From Gyrodactylus bullatarudis (taxonomy: Eukaryota; Platyhelminthes; Monogenea; Gyrodactylidea; Gyrodactylidae): 10,741 nt of DNA. The notes below the pieces were generated by a model that was given only the letters and a program-made list of their open reading frames with translations, ran no database searches and was not told the origin of the DNA. The stretch covers positions 1 to 10,741 of the forward strand of contig SSNU01002951.1 in the NCBI GenBank assembly GCA_012064415.1, read 5' to 3'. Shown here piece by piece: positions 1 through 6,870 of the stretch (positions are counted from its first letter, which is position 1; every line of letters starts with the position of its first letter). A program made the position numbers and the translations under genes.

Positions 1-140
1 TGATGCAATAGGTTGATGTATACTGCTTGTTGTAGTTGTGCATGTTTGGCTTGTTTTGTTTTTTGCCTGAGACCTTGTGATATAGTTGGTAGAGTTGAAT
101 CCACTTGTGCCGTCGGTGGTAGAGATGTTCTTCGACTCAT
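1..140 (-). CDS. Partial unknown protein N-terminus running off the left edge
   Basis: A minus-strand frame starts at an ATG at 140 (reads MSRRTSLPPTAQ) and stays open for 46 codons to the window edge. The same frame is also open upstream of the ATG to about 240, roughly 80 codons without a stop. The visible peptide is rich in Ser, Thr, Pro, Gln and Lys and has no hydrophobic segment, as expected of a disordered N-terminal tail of a nuclear or cytoplasmic protein. This stretch is visibly less AT-rich than the rest of the window, and CCAAT boxes in matching orientation lie upstream. I do not recognise the protein. A Cys-rich plus-strand frame covers the same bases (13-210); I prefer the minus strand because of composition and promoter context. 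It could be a host gene first exon or another element. Moderate to low confidence. Confidence 0.32.
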   Translation of the reverse strand, partial: MSRRTSLPPTAQVDSTLPTISQGLRQKTKQAKHAQLQQAVYINLLH

Positions 141-292
141 CGGACCAAATTGTAGTGATAGGCATAGAGGAACACGTTGTGATTGGAAAAGAAATGTATT
201 GATATTATAGTTTGGTACAAGGCACGAGGTGTACACAATGAAATATGAGCGGTGTACCCACGCGGTGATACAAATTAACCTCCCTTATTTCT

Positions 293-377
293 ATTGGTCA
301 ATGAGCATTCTATGCTCTTATTGGCTAGTGATGATCGTGTACAAATAAATTGATATTTATTCCTCATTACTATTGGG
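293..377 (-). promoter_or_regulatory. Cluster of three CCAAT boxes upstream of the left-edge frame
   Basis: On the minus strand ACCAAT (298-293), AGCCAAT (326-320) and CCCAAT (377-372) lie about 150-240 bp upstream of the ATG at 140. Repeated CCAAT boxes in one orientation are a known arrangement of NF-Y type promoters. A small perfect inverted repeat (GAGCAT, three-base loop, ATGCTC, 303-317) sits between the first two. The rest of 141-428 shows no gene: it contains repeated GGTGTAC/GCGGTG-like words near 228-270 and AT-rich sequence. The promoter call is inferred from motif position only. Confidence 0.25.
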
Positions 378-428
378 TAGTGTTATAAATAAATATTGTT
401 TTTTTGGAAATGTGATAATGACTGCTAC

Positions 429-721
429 ATGTACAAGAGTTTAGTTCTCAAAGAAGACCTCAATTATGAATCAATCGGAAGAATGGTGAATAACACGATT
501 AACTCTTTAGGAACTAATTACTAACTTTTATTTAATGCTATCAGATGCTGCATCATACATGGTCAAGTCAATGGAAATTTTACGACCATTGTATCTGGAA
601 TTATTTCACGTAACATGTCTTGCTCATTTACTCAACAACTGCTGCTGTCTAATCAAGACTTTACAAGAAAGTTGATAAGCTTATAAGTTCAATTAAATCT
701 CATTGCAATAAAAATAGATAA
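429..721 (+). pseudogene. hAT transposase catalytic-core fragment (copy 1)
   Basis: Three short frames joined by frameshifts give one hAT-like segment. Frame one (429-524) reads NYESIGRMVNNTINSLG. Frame two (511-675) carries LSDAASYMVKS, then LFHVTCLAHLLNNC. Frame three (to the stop at 719-721) reads KVDKLISSIKS. In hAT transposases the Asp of the SDA-x-YM motif is the second catalytic acidic residue, and the CxxH of the HVTCxAH motif follows it in the RNase H-like fold. The order and spacing match hAT copy 2 at 4509-5504, which has FHVTCFAHLLHN and DRLISSVK in the same places. Neither the N-terminal finger nor the C-terminal region is present, so this is an isolated central piece that cannot encode an active enzyme. 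The family call is strong because copy 2 confirms it independently. Confidence 0.75.
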
Positions 722-766
722 GAAGCAAATTTATTTATATAGGTTATCCTCCCGGCCCAATTCAAA

Positions 767-1169
767 CTAGATGAAATTATTGGCTTCGTGACAATTTTTT
801 TGTTTTCTGAGGAATGGTTTTTCTAACATAAAACGTAGATTGATGAACTTTAAAATTTGTTTGACTGTTATGTTTTTGTATTTTAATTTTGGATTATAGT
901 TCATCCTATCTCTACCAGCATGTTTGAGTTCGTTGAGTTTCGAGGAGAAAATCAAAAATACTTTCGGCTGTAACATATCTTAAGACATTTCCATCTTCTT
1001 TTGAAATAAGGGATATCAAATGCTCCTTTTCTCCTTAGAAACCAAACCATACTTTTTTAAGATTTTGTAATCCTCAGTGAGCTTCGAAGCATTTCCCCTT
1101 AGAATTTTAATCCTTTCAATAATCGTTTTTTTTTATAACTTCTTCTAACATTTTGCCTATTCCAAATTT
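767..1169 (-). pseudogene. KRBA2-like integrase remnant (zinc-binding N-terminal region)
   Basis: Four consecutive minus-strand frames, each shifted by one or two bases, read as one protein: KFGIGKMLEEVIKKN (1169-1116), ERIKILRGNASKLTEDYKIL (1117-1016), then LISLISKEDGNVLRYVTAES (1022-912), then HAGRDRMNYNPKLKYKNITV (within 925-767). The sequence resembles the integrase-related region of arthropod proteins usually annotated as KRAB-A domain-containing protein 2-like, where a YVTxExxFD segment precedes a GHGGRDRM motif and a KYKNIT helix in front of paired cysteines. Here the GHGG His-Gly is reduced to HAG, and the expected CxxC is not visible: the final part reads FINLRFMLEKPF where cysteines would be expected. 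The DDE catalytic core is absent, since the similarity stops near 767 with hAT copy 1 adjoining on the opposite strand. It is a decayed fragment. The family is recognised from memory of the motif pattern and would need a search to confirm. Confidence 0.6.
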
Positions 1170-1796
1170 GATTTCGAAGTTTTAAAAATTAATCGACCAC
1201 TCCTATTACCCATGGCCGAGAAATTTGAAGCCGCATCGGTTGTTAAATATAGATTTGTTTGATCTAGAATTGAGATAAATTTGTTCATTGGTGTGATTTT
1301 TGAATCTTGACGTAGGTTCTTTTACGATCGTTTCTGAACCTTATAGTACGATCACAATTCTTGCAAACGTTAGTAGGACTAAACTCCAATAAGTTTAGTG
1401 AGAGATGGCAGTAGATTTTCTCATTGTAAGATTCAGTAGGTAACATTCTGAGCTGGATTCTATTTCATTGTCAATCTTGTAATGCAGATTTATTTTCATA
1501 TTCAGGGCAATTTTCAAAGCTTGATTCTTGAAAAGAATCAGAAACTTTTGTCATGTTATTATCATATAAAATTTCTTCTAGTAAGGATATTAGCTGATTT
1601 CTGTTGTAATTCCATTTTCAGCGCTTTTTTGAAGACAGATATGCATGATAAGACAAATCTTTTCGTCGAGAGTCAGCTCAGTGGTTTTTTCATTCAGAAC
1701 TCTCCGAATAGTTGGACGGGATAAGATTGGCAAGATGAGATATTGAATGAACCACAGAGAGACTACGGATCTACTGCTTTTGTTAGTTATCTATAG
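1157..1796 (-). pseudogene. Unrecognised decayed protein with a CxxC segment
   Basis: A coherent protein-like signal runs across three minus-strand frames. The first (about 1796-1590) includes NEKTTELTLDEKICLIMHIC. The second (1596-1285) includes LISLLEEILYDNNM and later SPTNVCKNCDRTIRFRND, with two in-frame TGA codons at 1471-1473 and 1465-1467. The third has an ATG at 1288 and runs to a stop at 1157 (reads TTDAASNFSAMGNRSGRLIF). Frame two stops exactly where frame three begins, and the basic Lys/Arg-rich stretch after CKNC suggests a nucleic-acid-binding segment. Two acidic, leucine-containing helices precede it. I do not recognise the family. It lies directly upstream of the integrase remnant on the same strand and overlaps it by a few bases, so it may be the N-terminal part or a companion ORF of that element, or an unrelated relic. 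That these frames are truly coding is inferred from composition and continuity. Confidence 0.4.
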
Positions 1797-2534
1797 AGAT
1801 TTAGAAATTGTAATGATATGGATCCTTGAAGTTGAGAGTGAATCGAAGGGATAATGATAATTCTACCTTTAATTTCATTGGTCAATGAAAATGGGGCAAA
1901 GAGGTATAATTAACAAAAGTATTAGCAAGATCTTTCCATATGAGTAAAAATCAACAAATTTTTTATTTAGGGTCGAAATAAACTAATGGCCATACTTTCA
2001 AGGTTGAGAATATTTTTTTTTAAATGGGGTTGATATGAAGGTGGTTAATTTTCCACATCCATCCACTGTAATGCAAAAATTTCAAATTAATTGCAATTTT
2101 ATGTTTGAATTTTAAAATATTGAAATATTTATTGGATATTTAAGTCAAACATTTACTGATTCACGCTGTAAGACTTTAAAAAAGTTTTTTAATAGAATTT
2201 ATTTTTTTGGTCATTGTACAGTGATAATTTTGATACCATCTGATAGAGCAGGAAAATGCACAACTTCTGTCAAATTTTTCATAAGTATGCTATGATATTT
2301 TCTATATGTAAAGACATTAAAATCAAAGTTTCGTAAATGAAATGAATTACTATTTCACATTTCAAATCAGCTTTCCACGCAACGATGATTAGTAAAAATT
2401 GATTACATGGAGAATAACTACAATCTACAATTCATCGTGACAAAAAAGGGGATGGAACACAAAACTAAATACCAAAACGATTGTGTGAATCTCATTCAAT
2501 TGTTTATTAGAGACCCCCTTTTTTACACTATGAA
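1797..2534. other. AT-rich non-coding stretch
   Basis: No open frame or recognisable protein segment is visible on either strand. The sequence is dominated by A/T runs, for example near 2010-2020 and 2170-2210. The word ATTGGTCAATGA near 1878 also occurs near 293 and, in reverse complement without its ends, near 8219. No tRNA, tandem array or long inverted repeat was seen. Confidence 0.5.
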
Positions 2535-3126
2535 ATGTCTATGCATAGAATGATTTCAACAATGTGTGTACGACTGAAATCTAATGAAAACATTTTTCTT
2601 ACGAAACCTGATAAAAGGAAGGGAATAGTTATAATGTATAAGGATGATTACTATAGAGCAGGTTTCGATTTTCTCTCGGATGAGAGTAAATATGTTAATA
2701 CTGGGAGGGATAGAACAACATATTATAAAGAAATGGAATCCCATAGCTAAGGGATTATTTGATAGGAATATAATTTCTGATAAAACCAGAAATTCTACAG
2801 CAATGAAGCACACAAGGATGTCAAGATTATATCTACATCCCAAGAGACATAAGATTATAGATAATGTAATTCCTGAAGTTTTTCCGATTCGGCTGATCTT
2901 GGATGTCGTTATGTCCGCAACATGAATTAGCAAAATGGCTTAAAGCCTATACATAATTAGTAATTATTAATTACTATACTAAATATGTTGTTAAAGATAC
3001 TTTATCATTTGTAGATAGAGTAAAAGATTTGAATATAGGTTCAAATGAAATGGTTAGAAGTTCACTATTTCCTAGTATACCTATAGAGGAGACTCTTACT
3101 ATCATCAAAGCTTTCATAGATGAACA
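2535..3126 (+). pseudogene. Penelope-like element copy A: RT N-terminal half, broken
   Basis: The first frame (from 2535) reads NIFLTKPDKRKGIVIMYKDD, the conserved upstream RT region of Penelope-like elements (x-TKxDKGxxVVIxxxxDY). After a frameshift near 2715 the reading continues as HIIKKWNPIAKGL and SRLYLHPKRHK, corresponding to the family's RxYGLPKxHK motif. A further shift near 2920 gives ELAKWLKAYT, a stop at 2954-2956, then KDTLSFVDRVKDLNIGSNEM and SSLFPSIPIEETL in one frame. Similarity to copy C begins at GLNEM/GSNEM and ends near 3124 after FIDE, so the copy is truncated on its 3' side within the RT core, and nothing of motifs B or C or the endonuclease remains. A three-codon deletion removes the SLD of motif A. 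The frame runs on without similarity to a stop at 3161-3163. It is non-functional. The PLE assignment is firm because copies B and C continue the same ORF. Confidence 0.82.
2958..2976. repeat. Perfect 9-bp palindrome inside PLE copy A
   Basis: TAGTAATTA and its exact reverse complement TAATTACTA are separated by one T. The palindrome lies just after the stop codon at 2954-2956 and before the frame resumes with KYVVKDT, so it may be a small local duplication or insertion within the dead RT. Confidence 0.6.
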
Positions 3127-3654
3127 AGAGGGTTCATGGATCATTTTTAAGAAACATTTTTAAGAGTATATTTAATGGAGAGTTTTGGTGTTTTTTCAGC
3201 TTGCATATATTCTTAATTCTTGAATTTTACTATTTCTTACAAAATTGAAAATTATTATTTTCATTCAATTATTTTACTCTTATTTTTAAAGTGATATCAC
3301 TGATGATCCTTTAAGAAATACGTATTTGGTGTTAATATATCTTTTATTTCTATTTTAATCATTTTTTTATTTTCTAGACGAGAAATAGTGCTCCTTGAAA
3401 TCAGCCCTGCCAATCCTTTGATCATTCTTACGAGATTTCTATTTAAAATATATTCTATTAATTTATACTTATCATTACTAAAATTCTTCTGATTACATCG
3501 CATGAGATTAAATCATATATATAATTGCACATTTGTCATTTAGTTCGAAGTTAAATGATTCTATTCAACACATGCATCATTATTAACAGCATCTAATTGA
3601 GAGAAATCTTATCTAATACCTTCTCACGAAAGCATTATCTAATACAAGAATTTC
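3127..3654. other. AT-rich stretch with one unconvincing minus-strand frame
   Basis: The only notable frame is on the minus strand at 3503-3297, 68 codons from an ATG (reads MRCNQKNFSNDKYKL). It contains LAGLISRSTISRLENKK, which has the look of a helix-turn-helix recognition segment but is too short and isolated for a family call. It lies downstream, on the same strand, of the two helix-turn-helix relics at 3655-4369 and could be a further piece of the same decayed element. The remainder is A/T-rich with no gene seen. Confidence 0.3.
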
Positions 3655-3996
3655 TCAAGTTTTAAAAATGGAACCTGAAAAAAAAATGTATAAAAATGTA
3701 GAAATCATCTTCATTTTTAACTGAACACGATTTATTCTTATAGGTAAACCTAGACTTCTCCAGGAGGATATTAAGTCTTTAGCACGTTCATCTAAATATG
3801 AGTATTTCAAAACAGGAACAACTCTGTATTCCTTATGGCCCCTATTTGAATGAACAAAATTTCTTTGATTTTTGATCAGATGATTAAGTGTATCCTCATT
3901 CACACACTCGTCATGAGCAACTTTTTTAACGCCTTCATATTTACATCGTTTAATTAGCCGTAGCTTCTTCAAATTGATATTTACACGTTCAAATAT
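3655..3996 (-). pseudogene. Psq/CENPB-type helix-turn-helix relic
   Basis: A minus-strand frame is open from a stop at 4005-4003 down to 3655 and has no ATG near its beginning (it would start at TTG 3972 or enter by splicing). The first half reads RLIKRCKYEGVKKVAHDECV followed by EDTLNHLIKNQ, which fits a pipsqueak-like helix-turn-helix (residues pack as KKVAxxxxVxxxTLxxxLK). The second half has YLDERAKDLISSWRSLGLPI, resembling the LxxxLxxWxxxxRxxGxPI core of a CENPB-type helix-turn-helix. Psq followed by CENPB is the DNA-binding arrangement of pogo/Tigger transposases and their domesticated relatives. No DDE catalytic domain follows; the frame ends in a hydrophobic, low-information tail. A plausible acceptor (TTTAAG) ends at 3997, just before the frame. 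The family call is inference from a weak pattern. Confidence 0.35.
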
Positions 3997-4075
3997 CTTA
4001 AATTATGAAAATCAAAATTATTCATCAACATAAGATGAAAGAAAAGATATGCGAACAAAACTTACTATTTGCCGT

Positions 4076-4369
4076 TTAAATTGAGGAAAGCTTCTGATGA
4101 AAAGCCGCATGAACCTGTGTGAGAAATATTTTGAGCTTTTCTGCTTCTTTGCGTAAAATTGCGTGAAGAGTTCTGAATTAAACTGGCTTGTTTATTTTAT
4201 AGAGAAATTCTTGGATGTGATCGAACATGACATCGTTAGGAGATTTCTTGAAGACCGTCTTATAATATTTAACCTTGTCAATCGTTAATCCAGTTTTTTC
4301 AGCAATAATTTTATTTTTATAGCCTTCGCGTGCCAATTGCTTGACAATGATATGGTTTTGATGCTTCAT
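4076..4369 (-). pseudogene. Small helix-turn-helix protein with one internal stop
   Basis: The frame starts at ATG 4369 and reads HIIVKQLAREGYKNKIIAEK, then TGLTIDKVKYYKTVFKKSP. This is a good helix-turn-helix: helix with LAREG, turn, IAEKTGLT, recognition helix DKVKYY (about residues 8-38). It stops at TAA 4180-4178 after 63 codons, but the same frame continues with LHAILRKEAEKLKIFLTQ and ends at TAA 4078-4076, so the natural protein was probably about 97 residues with the internal TAA being a nonsense mutation or the true end. The C-terminal part is predicted helical and amphipathic, which would suit dimerisation. I do not recognise the family. Its ATG lies 4 bases from the TAGGGCGG word at 4373 that may be the end of hAT copy 2, so upstream sequence may have been displaced by that insertion. 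The coding call is moderate. Confidence 0.42.
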
Positions 4370-4372
4370 TAC

Positions 4373-4468
4373 TAGGGCGGTCGAAAAATTTGCAATATTT
4401 TCTAAAAAAATAGCAAAATTTTGCCAATATTTAGCATTTTTTAGCAGATTTAAGATTTACTTATAGCA
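4373..4468. repeat. Possible terminal/subterminal repeats of hAT copy 2
   Basis: TAGGGCGGTCG begins at 4373, about 136 bp beyond the hAT copy 2 stop codon, where a hAT terminal inverted repeat could lie; some hAT termini begin with a C/TAGGG word. The next 95 bp contain TAGCA at 4411, 4432, 4442 and 4464, and the perfect palindrome GCAAAATTTTGC at 4413-4424, as expected of transposase-binding subterminal repeats. I did not find a matching inverted copy upstream of 5504, so the terminus is unproven. Confidence 0.3.
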
Positions 4469-4508
4469 AAAATAGTAAATTAAAATTCTTGATAGATATC
4501 ATCATATT

Positions 4509-5504
4509 TTAATCTTTATTAGCATACAAAAGTAGGCAAGGATCCTCTTCGAAGCAAAATGAGTCGATAATATCTTGAGCTCTCCTCAGAGATGTCTTGC
4601 GGTCTTCAAAAGGTTTATTAAAATTAAGGATGTCTTTATAGCATCGATTAATCGTTGCAAGATCATCTGGTAAATTCTCATCATTGAGAATATTTTTAAC
4701 ATTTTGCATGATAATTCCATCTGAGCTCTGAGATTTGTTCTTCAGCAGCTTTAACCGACGAGATTAGTCTGTCAACATTGGGATTTTTCTTTTTAATAAT
4801 CATCGCACAATTGTGTAAAAGATGGGCAAAACATGTTACGTGAAACAATTTCGGAAATTTTTCTTTCAAATATAATTTTGCCTTGGTCTTGTAAGTAGCA
4901 TCAGAAATAAGTTGTCATAGAAGATTATAGTATAAAAGAAGATAAAGAAGATCTGAAACAGTTTGAACAATAAAATTATAGTTGAGTTTTCCAATTACCT
5001 CTCTAGTATCACATACATAAGATAGTTCTGGCTTTCCAGGTCTCCTATGAGAATCGCACAAATGCGCTTTTCGTTAACTTTGCTTTCATCGATAACCATG
5101 AATATTGGCTTTTCACTCATGCAATTTTATATTCTCAGATGTTCTTCTTCAAAAAATTCATCAATTAATGTCCTTGCTGTTGATGGTGTACAAGATTTAA
5201 CATTTAAGTTTGAAAACATCTCTTTTATAGCAGGGTCATCAAGTTTATGGATGGGTAATCTACTTTTGATAAATCCTTTCGCAATGATTGCATTTGTGTC
5301 GCTATTGAATTTAACTTTGTTTTCAGATCTTATTTTAACAGCTCTTTCGTGCTTTTGAGTGAGCTCGTGCTTAAAGAAACAATCCTTAGTACCATTGAAG
5401 CTTGATCCGCATAACAAACATTTTATTTGTCCCAATTCTTCAGCTTCAATTTTGTATATTTCCTTCTTGGACAATAGAATCTTACGGATGGCAAGTGGAA
5501 TCAT
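4509..5504 (-). pseudogene. hAT transposase with N-terminal BED-like finger (copy 2)
   Basis: This is the most complete hAT here, about 330 codons in four frame segments. Segment one (5504-5127, from ATG) has a CxxC...HxxxxxH finger (CLLCGSS, then HELTQKH) like the BED/CGGBP1-like N-terminus of arthropod hAT proteins. Segment two (5120-4995) reads IFMVIDESKVNEKRICAILI; its IDES Asp at 5090-5088 sits where the first catalytic Asp of the RNase H-like fold is expected. Segment three (about 5003-4696) has an internal TGA at 4917-4915, then SDATYKTKAK (second Asp, 4902-4900) and FHVTCFAHLLHN with the hAT CxxH. Segment four (4709-4509) reads NLPDDLATINRCYKDILNFN. The compact length fits small hAT relatives lacking a large helical insert. 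No convincing third catalytic Glu could be assigned. Frameshifts and the stop make it inactive. No clear terminal inverted repeat pair or 8-bp target duplication was found. Confidence 0.75.
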
Positions 5505-5760
5505 GTTTTGTCAAATGAAGTAAAAACTTACCAACTCCTAAACTTAAAAACTTCTAAGCCAATGAAATTATAAAAGCTTATCTTTTTTAAGTTTATATTT
5601 CACTGTGCAACACTAAATTTGGTAATTTGCTAAAAATCTCACGCTGATTCCGATGGTGTAATTATTTTTTACCTCAAAATGCAAGGAGAAAAGTTATAGC
5701 ACTTTAAACTTCTCAGAACCACTTAAGACTTGATTTGACATTGTCAGATATCAGTTCAAC

Positions 5761-5910
5761 TTATGTTAGTGTGTAATACCTCAAATTGAAGCTCGAAAGA
5801 TTCTCTTCAATTTTGATCTTAGAAAGATTAATCGATTGTTTCTTTCTTTTTTTCTCGGAGATTCTGAGACCAGATTCGGAATCTGCGTCAAATTTCGGAT
5901 CAGGATCACT
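5761..5910 (-). pseudogene. Orphan coding-like segment: acidic tract plus nuclear-localisation-like cluster
   Basis: After an in-frame TAA this minus-strand frame gives 49 codons: SDPDPKFDADSESG, then ISEKKRKKQSINLSK, ending with stop at 5763-5761. The acidic Ser/Asp stretch followed by KKRKK resembles the N-terminus of a nuclear protein or transposase. A potential splice donor (AG followed by GTATTA) lies at 5781-5776 just before the stop. The hAT copy 2 ATG is 256 bp downstream on the same strand, so it may once have been an upstream exon of that gene or of an unrelated host gene. It carries no recognisable domain, and the coding status is inferred from composition only. Confidence 0.28.
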
Positions 5911-6289
5911 TTAGTTTATTTCGATATCCCCAGATCAAAAAAGTGACACGCCGTGTAATTAATGAGAATCGTATTATTGAGAGTTAATTATCTTTTTAAA
6001 CTCAAATCATAAAATTATTATTTTTACAAATCATCATCAATTAATGTACTTCGCTAGTCTCAATATTAAGCAAAATAGATTATTTCAACGATATCATTGT
6101 AAAGAGAATTAAAAGTTATGTTATATCCATGATTTTCAGGTAAGAAAATACAAAACTTTTATGACTGTAACATTTTGAAGTTGATATCATCCTTTTTGGA
6201 AACTGTAAAAATATGATTGCAAAAATAGACGTTTCACATTCTCACATTCATTGCAGACCCCCTTTTCAAACCAGAATATTTCATACAAA
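5911..6289. other. AT-rich stretch with no gene seen
   Basis: Neither strand shows an extended frame with protein-like composition. The only repeated word noticed is AGACCCCCTTTT (6254-6265), also present near 2510 just before PLE copy A; it is short and may be chance. Confidence 0.45.
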
Positions 6290-6619
6290 TCACACCATCG
6301 TAAATGACTCATGATGTTTGTTATTAATTTTATTCAATGATGTGAAGACGTCATCATGGACCGTCTTCAAGTGCTTCAAGAAAGCCTTACTAGATTTTCT
6401 TTTTGAATCTTCGACAGTGAAAGCACAATGGTTACAAGTGTGAGCATTTAATATGAGCATTACTGCTTATCAGCATTTCGATTTCGTCATTTGTTAGTAA
6501 AACGGACAACGAAAATGGATCCCTGTTAATGAAGGACTCTATTTGGGCATCTGTTTGATTCACTCGAGGAATCGAACAGGTTAGAATTCAGTTTCAGAGT
6601 CTGCCAGAATTCGATCCAT
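6290..6619 (-). pseudogene. Small zinc-finger protein relic with two frameshifts
   Basis: Starting at ATG 6619 the frame reads MDRILADSETEF and stops at 6581. One base over, the sense continues (from about 6587) as RVNQTDAQIESFINRDPFSL and LLTNDEIEMLISSNAH until a stop at 6432. A further shift gives the frame of ATG 6460 with AHTCNHCAFTVEDSKRK, then AFLKHLKTVHDDVF, ending at stop 6292-6290. Together about 110 codons: a short acidic N-terminus, a helical middle, and one C-x2-C-x17-H-x4-H finger. The spacing between the second Cys and first His is longer than the classical C2H2 value of 12, so it may be a BED-like or degenerate finger. I do not recognise the protein. It is not obviously part of the PLE copy B lying upstream on the same strand. 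Two frameshifts argue for a dead gene, though an intron at one shift cannot be excluded. Confidence 0.42.
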
Positions 6620-6870
6620 ATCAATTTGTAATGATAACTTTTATATTTAAATTAACAAATTATTCATGAAATTAAATTAATATTTATTTTAAATCTGGTT
6701 TTGTACCATCTCGAAATTAAATACTTTTCACCAAAAATTTATTCATTATACTATTATAATGTTTCAACAAAAGTTATTACCATCAATGAATTCGCCAGAC
6801 TCAGTTTATTACTATTTTCAGTCCCATTTCCTTCATCTACCAAGTTTTTCGAGAAGAGCACCTCTCTAAC

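Noticed and set aside
75..125. GTTGGTAGAG...GAATCC resembling tRNA-like boxes
   Set aside because: No acceptor stem, anticodon arm or proper box spacing can be formed around it.
13..210. Cys-rich 65-codon plus-strand frame (MMYTACCSCACLACF)
   Set aside because: The opposite strand is open over the same bases with more protein-like composition and matching CCAAT boxes. The cysteines come from TGT/TGC in a TG-rich stretch and show no regular spacing.
1482..1724. 80-codon plus-strand frame
   Set aside because: It is the shadow of the decayed minus-strand protein at 1157-1796, which has the more coherent composition across its frames.
1806..1850. ATATGGATCCTTGAAGTTGAGAGTGAATCG, thought to be a second copy of the acidic start at 6619
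   Set aside because: Only a few residues can be aligned after allowing a frameshift, and nothing protein-like follows; most likely chance.
2505..2520. AGACCCCCTTTT word shared with 6254-6265 as a possible element end
   Set aside because: Only about 12 bases are shared and the flanks do not match; too short to define a terminus.
2556..2933. 125-codon minus-strand hydrophobic frame
   Set aside because: It lies antisense to PLE copy A, whose RT motifs are recognisable on the plus strand. The hydrophobicity reflects reverse-complemented Lys/Asn-rich codons.
5047..5358. 103-codon plus-strand frame resembling a membrane protein
   Set aside because: It is antisense to hAT copy 2, where finger and catalytic motifs are visible on the minus strand.
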